A program made the position numbers and the translations under genes. The notes below the pieces were generated by a model. It did not search any database and was not told where the DNA came from. It worked only from the letters and a program-made list of their open reading frames with translations. From the NCBI RefSeq assembly GCF_020497125.1, contig NC_059075.1:108725222-108789221 (forward strand): a stretch of 64,000 nucleotides of DNA. Reading direction: 5' to 3'. This DNA comes from Mauremys mutica (lineage: Eukaryota > Chordata > Testudines > Geoemydidae). Below are positions 55,380-64,000 of the stretch, piece by piece (the first letter of the stretch is position 1; each line of letters opens with the position of its first letter).

Positions 55380-57254
55380 CCAGGATGGGTAAGAATGGTG
55401 TCCCTAGCCTCTGTTGGTCAGAGGATGGAGATGGATGGCAGGAGAGAGATCACTTGATCATTGCCTGTTAGGTTCACTCCCTCAGGGGCACCTGGCATTG
55501 GCCACTGTCGGTAGACAGATACTGGGCTAGATGGACCTTTGGTCTGACCCGGTACAGCCTTTCTTATGTTCTTATGGTGCCAGTCCTTGTCTTCCCGCAG
55601 TAATTCAGGATGCACTTGGGGTGTGATCACTTAACCCCTTTGACGGTGTCAAACAGGGCACTTTCTGGCAGCAGATTACCATGGTGATGGGCATTTCAGA
55701 ATCCTAGGGGTAGAGCATCCTTCCATTCGGATTGTAACTTTAGGCAGTCAGGACCCAGCTGGATGAGGATTGGTCCTTGGGGAGAGCAAGGTGTATCACT
55801 TGGCATGAAATGGTTAATTAGCCCCAGTGCTTCCTGATCCCTCTGCAGCATTGGGTCATCTCCCAGGCAGCTGCAGCTTTCCCTGGAGAGTGTACTAGGA
55901 GGAGTCACCTCTTCTTTAACTCTCTTGTAGAGTTTCCTCCAGGTTTATTCTTGCTCAAATAGTATCCATGTAGACACAGATCCTGGCTTCAACACCTGGC
56001 TTCCCTATCAACTTTCCCCTCTATGGTTAGGCCCAAAGGTGGCCTAGCTTGCCATAGAGTGTCAAAAGCGTGTTCTACTGTAGACAGCACTCATGCCCTG
56101 GCATGGTTAAGGATAGCCAAGATAATCCACTAGCACATTTCTATCTCACCTCTCCAAGTCTCTTCAGCCAAGAGTCCAGCACTTCTCTGCCAAACGCTTG
56201 CACAATGCCAGCTAAGGCTCTGGCCTCGTGTTCTTCCTTATAGCTGTGCTAGGAGAGGTTCTGCCAGTATTGTGAGCTTCCCCACAGCAGTGCTGTGAGA
56301 GGCTTTACAATTCCAGCAGCATGATCCAGCTTTGCATATCAGTCCAGCCGTGTCCTCTTGCCCACTGCAGCAGGGGACAGAACAAGGGCTGAGGTGGACC
56401 TGTGGTCCCAGGAGTTCTGTAACCCTGCAAAGCCCTTTTGGGTTGGGCAATTAAGGCAGCAGTGCGGCCTGCTTGGGGGAGTACTGGAGCCTGCAGCTGC
56501 TGGTCAGGGCAGGCCCAAACTGTCTGTCCTCTGTTCCTTCAAAGCACCAGCTCAAGGTTGAATTTGTCCCTTGTTGTTTGTTCCAAAGGAAAATGGGGGG
56601 GGGGGGGGAAAGGAATTTTTAAAAAGAGAGCTGGCCCTTCTGTCAGCCTGTTTCTGAGCTCTCCCCAGCAAATGCAGTGTTTGTTTATTGCAGCTAGGCC
56701 ATGCGAGGCCAGGGCTTGTTTGGCATTTATATTGCCCGAAAGCGTATAACTTTAATAAGATGTAAACCGTGTCACATCTATCTGCCGTTGCCCAGCAACC
56801 CTTCAGTAATGGGCAAAACAAAGCCTCCCAGTGTGGAGGAACACTAAATCCTATTGTGGGATAATTTGGCTGGCAAGTGGTTATCTCCCCTGGGGGCCCC
56901 CTGCACTTGAGGGGGCACCCTGGTGTGTGTGGCTAAGGTATCTGTTCTCTGGCGAGGCGTGTCCCCACCCTGTTGGGAAGGGATCATTTGGAGCATTCCG
57001 ATGCTGTGGTGTGCAGCATTGATGGGCTCCTGACGAGATCAGGGTTATTGACGTCCTTGGGATTAGAGGACACTTAGTGTCTATCCAGGATGCGGCGGGA
57101 AGGCGTTAGGAAATGGGTACACAGCCAAGCAGCCGCGTTGTCCCATGCAGTGTTTTTGTTTGCCCCCTCCCCCCCCCCCAAAAAAAAGTTTTGGTCCACA
57201 GTTATTCCTCCTCCCTGCTTCATGGAGCACTGGGAGTTGACCAGGTTCTGAACA

Positions 57255-57560
57255 GGAGGTTCCACCTACATGGGTTGTAATGTTGTTGTTAGTGACATGA
57301 GACCCTCAGCTGAGATCGGGGCCCTGTTGTGCTAGGTGCTGTACAGACATTGAGCAAGAAACAGTCCCTGCCCCTACTTACAGTCTAAATAGACAAGACA
57401 GACAAAGGAATTATTATTATCCCCATTTTATAGGTGGGAAACTAAGGCACAGAGGGACTAAGATGTTTTCCCAGGGTCACACTGAGTCTGTGACTGAGCT
57501 GGAGATTAAATTGAACCCACGTCTCTTGAATCCCAGTCCAGTGCGACTACGAGACCATCA
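57255..57560 (-). repeat. CORE-like SINE, reverse, long copy
   Basis: 'gccctgttgtgctaggtgct', 'agtccctgcccctacttaca', 'ccccattttataggtgggaa', 'acccacgtctcttgaatccc'. About full length. Confidence 0.85.
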
Positions 57561-57604
57561 TTCCTTCCTTTCACTGCTGGCTATGCCAGACTGTCGATTG
57601 TCCG

Positions 57605-57885
57605 ACAGCCAGGGAAGGTGGGCAGCCTACGAGTCTGAGGTGGGACCTGAGAGTCAGGTGCCTGAGGTTCTAATCCCTGGCTCTGCTCCATACTTACTGT
57701 GTGACACTTAGAAAGTCACGTATCCTCTCTTTGCCTCTGTTTTCCCATCTGTGAAATGGGACTGTACTTCCCTACCTGAGCTGGATGTTATGAGGCTTAA
57801 TCAGCCTCTCGCCAGTGCTTTGAGTGCCACACATGAGAGACCCTATAGGGAGCGCTGAGTATTACTGAGGCTGGATGTTCTCCCT
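57605..57885 (+). repeat. MIR/CORE-like SINE
   Basis: 'gaggttctaatccctggctc', 'catacttactgtgtgacact', 'tctgttttcccatctgtgaa', and the tail 'gccagtgctttgagtgccac'. Tail to head with the reversed copy at 57255-57560. Confidence 0.85.
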
Positions 57886-58374
57886 TCAAACCATTCCTGA
57901 AGGAGCTTGGAGGGTACTATTGTCTCAGCCCTGTGAGGGGCTGAGCTGCGGATACTGCAGAAGGCTCATCAGTACTCGGGCTCTGTTTGGATTTGGGTTA
58001 TTCAACAGTGCCACTAAAGGGATGTAGTTAACTTTAAAAAAAAAATCAAAGAAAATCCTGGGCCAGATCCTTTGCTGGTGGAAATCAGTGTAGCTCCCTT
58101 GAAATCACTGGAGCTATTCCAATCTATGTCAGCTGAGGATGTGACCCTGTAATATGAATCTCTGATCCTATATTATTAATAGCATCTTAGATTATTAAAA
58201 GTGCAAGGGACATTAAAGCTCAGACCTCCAAAGGTGCCCATTTCCCATCTCAGCTAGAAAGCCCAGTTCCTTTTTCTCCCATTCGTGCTGTTTTCTTGCC
58301 TTTTTGCATTTCTCTGCACTGACTTTCTGGGTCCAAGCTAAGTCAGTTTCTCTTTCCCCTTCATAGTGCTGTGG

Positions 58375-59090
58375 TGTCTGGGGTTCAGGTTGTCACGTTG
58401 TCTGTAGTGGCTCATACCAAAGAGTGGCTTGTTTTTGACAGTCTGCCCTGAGGTTGGCAGACACCCTAAATTGGTGATAAATTCTATAATTAGATTTCAC
58501 CAATCCATAACAAATGTGAACTCCTGGATCACTGCAACAGTCTTGCATAGAATCACGGGCAGTCCTTTTTGGCTCTCCAGTCCACCCGGCCACCCAGGCA
58601 AGCTGGACTTGGTGATAAATGGTCACTTACACCAAAAATCACAAAATATTCAGGTTGCTCCCCGTTCCAGGAGACGAGTCGCTTACCTTAGATCCATTTG
58701 TGCCTTAGATCTCATACCAAAGACAATCCTATAGTAAACTAACTAAGGCTTTATTAACTACGAAACGGAAATGAGAGAGTTATTTACAGGTTAAAGCAGG
58801 CAACATATTTGCACAAATGAGTTCAGTCTGTGATTCCAAAAGATGTAGTAATCTGACAACACTGCGTGTCTTTTTTGGGTGGACCCGGGGGATCTCTGCT
58901 TTTCGTTCCTTAGCGCCAGCTCTTGGAAGTCCAAACTGAACAGGAAAGAGATGAATAATTTTCATGCCTGCTATCTTTATTTCCCTCTTCCAGAATTCAA
59001 GCTGATGGGATGTGCTTTCTCACACTAGCACCTTCAGGTGTGTGAGAGGGCCATTAAACCAGCCTTTGTGCTGTGATGTTCCAGGATGGC
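58375..59090. repeat. Possible long interspersed repeat, class unknown
   Basis: I think I recognise its wording ('aacggaaatgagagagttat', 'ttacaggttaaagcaggcaa', 'ttcaagctgatgggatgtgc') as a dispersed reptile repeat, perhaps LTR-derived, but no terminal repeats or coding motif are visible here to prove it. Confidence 0.3.
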
Positions 59091-60759
59091 TCAGTCAGTC
59101 TTCATAGTTCTTCTGGGTGAGCGGGGGAGCCACTCATCCTAAGTTCACAAGCTGGCCTCCAGAGACCTCCCGCCTCATGTGTTCTTGCAGGCCTGGAGCC
59201 TGGCAGTGTAGGCAGCCGTTGATCTCTTTGCTGTTCAGGACACTGGAGAGCAACAGTGCTCAGCCCCCTGTGCTGCAGAGCAGAGCTGAAGAAGCTGGGT
59301 GGAGGGCAGAGTGCTGTGCTATGCTGGGGGGAGTTGGCTTCACTCAGCAGCTCAGGGTGAGATGGGTTGGAGGGCACCAGACAGGGTGGCAGGAGAGGTG
59401 CTGAAGTGGAGTATGCCTGGCGACACTGAAGGCAATGGTCATTTGGCACCAAGCCCCACATGTGGCACCAAAGGCACATGGAGTGGGAGCAGGACTGCAG
59501 AAGTCACTGCGAGCACAATGGTAAGAGCTACCACCCATCGGGCTCTGCTCTCAGCCCAGGTGGCAGTTGGGGGTGATGGGCAGTGCTGGGGCAAGGTCAC
59601 TGATGCCTCAGATGGCTGAGAATAGAGATGGGGCAGGACGTGCTTGGCGGGCCAGGGAAAGGCATCTCGGATCTTTGTATGCAGGGCAGTCAGTAGGTTG
59701 TCAGGCGATGCTGCTGGCCATGGACTTCTGGCAAGCGTGTCGTTCTGTGGAGGTTGCTGCCGAATCAAAGCTCTGAAGGGTTAGTGAGTGTGGCACAATG
59801 GCAGGCACCTCCCCCCACTTGCCCGAAAACCAGATTGGAGCAGGTGAGTGACAGCTCCAGCTCTCGATACCTGGGGAACTGAGATTGCCAATGCATATAC
59901 AAGCCCACACTGCAGAGAACAGCAAACTCGCTACACAGACAGCCCTAGACTGTAAACTCCTTGCCCAGCTGCACAGTATCTGCGCTAAACTGCTCTTTGG
60001 GCTATAATGGAAAGGGCTGTTCATTCCCTGCCTCCCTCCCTCCACCCCCCAAGTCCTGCTGGCAGGTTTAATGCTGGCTCTGCTTCACAGCTGCTGCCTC
60101 CACCTACCGCAGAATAATAAATGTGCCTCGCCCCACAGAGCGGGAGGCTGCTAGCTCGCAAGGCAGGTGTATGCTACCCATCAGCCTATTCAGCAGGTGC
60201 ACTGAGCCGTGGCACTGTGAGGATTTTATCAGCCTTTAACGCGTTAACTTTTCATTAGACACAGCAGCCCCTGGCCATGCCTCCTGCTCTCTCTGTAATC
60301 CTGCTGTTAACTGGGCACCATGTAACCTCTCATCAGAGAGCGATCTCTTCCTCCCCCAGCCCGCCCTCCTAAGAATGGCTGATACCCTGGGCGCAAGCCC
60401 TGAAAGCTGGCACGCCTCATTGGTGCTCCTGAATTCACCAAGTCTTGGGCTGGGTTCCTGAGGATCTGGGAACAGCAGCTGGCTCTGTAAATTGCTCACT
60501 GCACAGAAAGGTGCAATGAGCGAATCAGGCCGATCTCCCCGCCACACACGGTGCTCTCTGCTGTGTGCAGTCCCTATTGTTAGGAATGCCTAGGGAAAGG
60601 GGGCAATGAGAGCCCACATGACAAACAGCTGATGTGGGGATGTTCCCACCACTTCTAGTACTAGGGCCAAGCTTGGTCTGCAGGAGGCTTTGACTTGGTA
60701 ATGCCCTCCTAGCAGAGGAGACTCTGAGAGAGCAGATGGCAAATTGTAATTGATTTGCG

Positions 60760-61020
60760 TTGTGGTAACACCTGGGCAGGAGTCCCATTGTGCTAGGTGC
60801 TGTACATGCACAAAGTGAGAGAGCCCCTGTCCCAATGACTTAACATCTACATGGGCAAGACAGGGAAAGGATGGCGGGGAGGGAATAACTTGCTCAAGGT
60901 GGCAGAGATGAAGTGACTTACCTGCAGTCATACAGTTGGTCAGTAGCAGAGCCAGGAATAAAACCTAGGGCTCCTGAGTCCCAGTCCAGTGCCCAATCCA
61001 CTGGACCACGTCGTTTCACA
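60760..61020 (-). repeat. CORE-like SINE, reverse
   Basis: 'cattgtgctaggtgctgtac', 'gagagcccctgtcccaatga', 'aagtgacttacctgcagtca', 'tcctgagtcccagtccagtg'. Confidence 0.85.
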
Positions 61021-62259
61021 TATGAGCTGACGTGCTATCAAAACAAATGGATGTGACTCTTGAGGCTGGCTGTGCAGAGAGATTATAAGGTGGCAATTAC
61101 AGCCCATGCCTCCCTCTCTCTGACTGGCCCTGAAAGCATCCCTGCTATGCAGGATTCAGTTCCAGCTACCTTGATAGCAGAAAGAGAGGCAGATTGGAGA
61201 AGAGCAGTACAAGGGAAATGGGGGAATGGAGGGTTTGCTTGTGCGGAATTATTGAAAGAGCTGAACAGTTCAAAGCTGGCTAAACGGGGAAGTGAGTGTT
61301 TGTTGTGTGGATCTGCAAGGGAGGAATGGCTTGTGTGGGGGTGTAACTGGGAGGATGGGAATGAAGTTAAGCAATGGAAAATTTAGGCAGGGTATGGGAG
61401 AAGAGGGGCTTGAGAGTGGGATTTTCAGAAGTGCTCACAATTAGCCTGACTGCTCCCACTGGAGTCCATGGCAAAATGCTCAATGACAGAGCTGGGTGCG
61501 AAGTGAGGCCTAAGCCGAGCACCTTAGAACACCCCGCCCTTCCTGTCTGTAAGAGCTGCTAGCCTGGGGAGTGGTGAGCGAAGCCTCCTCACTTGGGATA
61601 GGACAGAGTCCTGCACAGGCTGAGGTGGCAGGGGCAGGGCTGAGGTAAATGTCATTGTCATGTGATTCCTCGGCTTCACCTAGACAGCGGTTCCAATCTC
61701 TCATGTGGGTTATAATGGAGGCCGGGGGCTTCCCTCTCCATGTCCATTCAGCACAGGCCTTCTCCATCCAACTGTCTCAGTAGATCCTGAGACCTGACCT
61801 ACAGGAACCATCTTCTCCTGGGGAGTTCAGTTTCCATGTCCATTCAGCTCTTGGTTTCTACCAGTAGACCCCAGACCTGTTCTGGCAGAGCCAGCCTCCT
61901 CAGGTGTGAGTGGGAGAGCCACATCTCCATGTTCCTTCAGTTTAGAGGAGCAACATTAATCTGCTCCATAACCTTACTGTGGCCACCAGCTCCCCTTCTC
62001 CCTCCCTTTCTAGCTCCCCTGCTTGTTTCTTGCTCCATCCCTGATCTGGAGGGACCATTGCCTCCTGGGGTGTGGGCAGCAGGAGGATTCACTCCATCCT
62101 ACCTCAGGCTGGGGACTCTTCTCCAGCACTGAAGTCAGAAAGCCTTGGCGACACAGAGAGCAGTGGAGATCAGCAGAACTCCCCATATCCAACCCTTGCC
62201 CCCCCTGCTATCTGCCCCCTACATGCAGTAATGCTCTGTTGTGGTGGTTCCCCCCCCAG
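61021..62259. other. End of intron 2, nothing recognised
   Basis: No repeat ends or exons seen apart from the acceptor before 62260. The phrase 'tccatgtccattcagc' recurs at 61737-61752 and 61833-61848, about 96 bp apart, suggesting a small diverged local duplication. Confidence 0.4.
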
Positions 62260-62398
62260 GTGGAGGCGGAAGAGCACCAGGACGTGGTGGTCTATGACCA
62301 GAGCACACGGGACGTGAGTGGCTTGGCTGCCGACAGTTTCCTCTCCATCCTCCTGGGCAAGCTGGACAGCTGCTTCCACAACGTCTCCATCCTCACAG
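62260..62398 (+). CDS. DUSP8: DUSP8 second coding exon
   Basis: Continues the rhodanese-like domain in phase 0 from residue 77: VEAEEHQDVVVYDQSTRDVS, then GLAADSFLSILLGKLDSCFH and NVSILT, with the last base starting a Gly codon completed in the next exon. The YDQSTRD and LAADSFLSILL segments are characteristic of the DUSP8/DUSP16 subfamily. The acceptor is 'cccccccag' at 62251-62259 and the donor GTAGGA at 62399. The following exon, expected to begin within a GFATF-type sequence, is not found before 64000. With 77 + 46 codons, only about a fifth of the protein is in the window. Confidence 0.94.
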
Positions 62399-64000
62399 GT
62401 AGGATCTGGCTGGGATGCCATGGAGAAGTGGGGGCTCTGCCCCTGAAAGGGGGCGGGGAGGATGTCTCCCTTGAGTACGCGTGGTTGTGACTAGTGTTTC
62501 TATCTCCGGGCCAGACGCTGGGTCACCAGCACCTTAGGGTGCCCATGGGAGTGCCTTCAGGTGACACTCCTGGATGAACTGTGCCATCTCCCAGAGATGG
62601 GACGTCCTTAGAGGGTGTCGTGGCACCAAGAATGCAGACTGGCTGCAGCACCTATCTGGCGCATCACCAGTCCTGCTCATCCGTACCTCCGTCTAAGCCG
62701 GCCTTGGGTGCCTCAGCCTGTAGGCAGGTGCTATAATGGGGGACTGAGACATGTGTAGAGTCTCTCATCCCAACACACTTCTCAGTCTACCTATGAGAGG
62801 CTGCCTTTTCACCTTCCACTGGAAGACAGCCACTTCTGGGGTGGAACCTCAGTGCTTCTAAGACAGGAAGTGAAGAATTCTAGGCCTGGGAATGAAGGCT
62901 AACATCCCCACAGTTGAAAATGTAGAGGAAGTTTGCGTTAGGCAGTGTAATTACCTGAGCTGGAATGTGGCCTCGGTACTGGGATTAACACTCTTTCTCT
63001 TGCGCCTGGGGATCTGCAATGAGTGCTCAGCACTCCCACTTTAGATCCACTCTTAAAGAGAGCGCTTGGGTTCAATGCTGGGAGCTCAGCAGCCTGAGAG
63101 AGGGAAGAAATTCCCCATAGAACCCAGCCACACCCAGTGTTGCGCGTATCGTGAAGAGGCACCTGTGTGCCATGGTGTGGATCTGCTGCCCGGGGTCTCG
63201 CTGACACAGCCCACAATTAGCAATGCAGGGCTGTCAGATGTTCGTTGGGGCCTCCTCCACTCTTGGCTCAGGAATGGAGGGTGAATAAGGACACGGTCTT
63301 CCATGCCCTGAGGTGCTGAGTATTGATGGTATGTCTGTTCCCCGATACCTTACGGCGCTGGCCCATGTCAAACCTACTACATGGCTCATGATCTCTGCAT
63401 AGTGCCCAGGTGTTGGTAATGTGGCCCTAAAGAGGAGACTCTCTAAAGGTCTTGTTGAGATACAGTTGGCCAGGAAGGGTGGGTGTGAGCGAGAGGAGGG
63501 AGCTGTGTGTGGCTCCAAAGGACCAAATTAACTTGGAATAAAACTCCTTGGGTATGTTTAGTGCCTGTATTTTGTTCCACACAGACAGAGGCCCCATCCA
63601 GAGTGGTATCTGAACAGTACTAGGCCCAGCATTGTTCATCCATGACTGTCACTGCTATGCTTTTAGCATGATTTCTCCAGAGAGACCTTTGCACTCAGAA
63701 TAGAATACATCAGAATTGTAGAGAGGTGTTTTTTTTTTTTCTTTCTTCCCAAACTCTGTCCTAAGTAAACCATGCTACACATTGCCCTGGTAAGTGTTCT
63801 GTCCAGGCTACAGGTTTACGTCCTGGTTCTAGCACAGCAGAGCCCTTGTCCACTTTGCTCAGGGAGAAAAAAACGCTAGAATCCTGCTGGGAGTGAGCAT
63901 GTCTAGGCCTGGATGTCGCCAGCACCGTTCTGCTCCCACAGAGAACCTTGCCGTATTTGCAGCTGTGTTTCTTGGGCCATTTGGGAGCATGCCAGAGGTC
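62399..64000 (+). other. DUSP8: Start of DUSP8 intron 3, nothing further recognised
   Basis: No later DUSP8 exon and no clear transposon end is visible. A T run lies at 63729-63740. Short frames here lack signatures. Confidence 0.6.

Larger units (their letters stand above)
51240..55576 (+). mobile_element. Long CR1 LINE, mildly 5'-truncated
   Basis: Runs from the end of ORF1 through all of ORF2 to the 3' UTR (55380-55560) and two copies of the terminal unit TTCTTATG (55561-55576). Without the 798-bp insertion plus its duplicated TA (800 bp) it is about 3.5 kb. It lies in the same orientation as DUSP8, within intron 2. The 5' boundary is approximate because ORF1 is entered partway. Confidence 0.95.
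42125..62259 (+). other. DUSP8: DUSP8 intron 2 (20.1 kb)
   Basis: Lies between GT at 42125 and AG at 62258-62259 (acceptor 'ggttcccccccag'). It holds the plus-strand CR1, the palindromic hAT element, several SINEs and the CCAAT-CRE module at 44019. Unexplained stretches, where I see nothing specific, are 42130-44000, 44750-46140, 46320-48100, 49160-49630, 49850-51230, 55580-57250, 57890-58370 and 59100-60750. Confidence 0.9.

Noticed and set aside
63900..64000. Next DUSP8 exon at the window end
   Set aside because: The expected GFATF continuation is not encoded in any frame after an AG there.
1..64000. CRISPR arrays, operons, phage or plasmid features
   Set aside because: No regularly spaced direct repeats with unique spacers and no prokaryotic gene organisation; the DNA is vertebrate.

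Overview
This window is vertebrate nuclear DNA, most likely from a turtle or another archelosaur (a judgement from repeat types, no database search). It has CR1 LINEs with 3' ends of the TTCTTATG and ATTCTATG types, tRNA-derived MIR/CORE-like SINEs, and many short non-autonomous DNA transposons. Nothing is prokaryotic: most open frames are short, have no family signature, or lie inside repeats.

One host gene is recognisable: the 5' part of DUSP8, a dual-specificity MAP-kinase phosphatase, on the + strand. The first coding exon is 41894-42124 (77 codons, with the start ATG). The second is 62260-62398 (46 codons plus one base). Both belong to the N-terminal rhodanese-like MAPK-docking domain. 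The catalytic domain must lie beyond 64000. The intron between the two exons is 20.1 kb. A CCAAT box flanked by two perfect CRE palindromes (21349-21401), followed by a consensus splice donor at 21778, is a candidate promoter and non-coding first exon. A near copy of the CCAAT-CRE module lies at 44019-44039 in the next intron and could be a second promoter.

Region by region: 1-21300 is upstream DNA with no recognised gene, full of transposon debris. It includes a four-element nest of DNA transposons at 12528-14484 in which each insertion still shows its target-site duplication, and a minus-strand CR1 at 16934-18840. 21300-23300 is fairly repeat-poor and holds the candidate promoter and a strong RNA-hairpin candidate. 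23300-41868 is the putative first intron with SINEs and DNA elements. 41869-42124 is the first coding exon. 42125-62259 is the large intron, holding a nearly full-length CR1 (about 51240-55576) whose endonuclease region is interrupted by a 798-bp TA-flanked element with a very GC-rich tandem-repeat core. 62399-64000 is the start of the next intron.

The most informative material is the transposon stratigraphy. Several elements have exact terminal inverted repeats and target-site duplications readable by eye, so their ends, relative ages and probable superfamilies can be set from the sequence. I found no previously unknown protein-coding system. The best candidates for undescribed biology are the duplicated CCAAT-CRE module, the hairpin beside the putative first exon, and a hammerhead-ribozyme-like core in a recurrent repeat.
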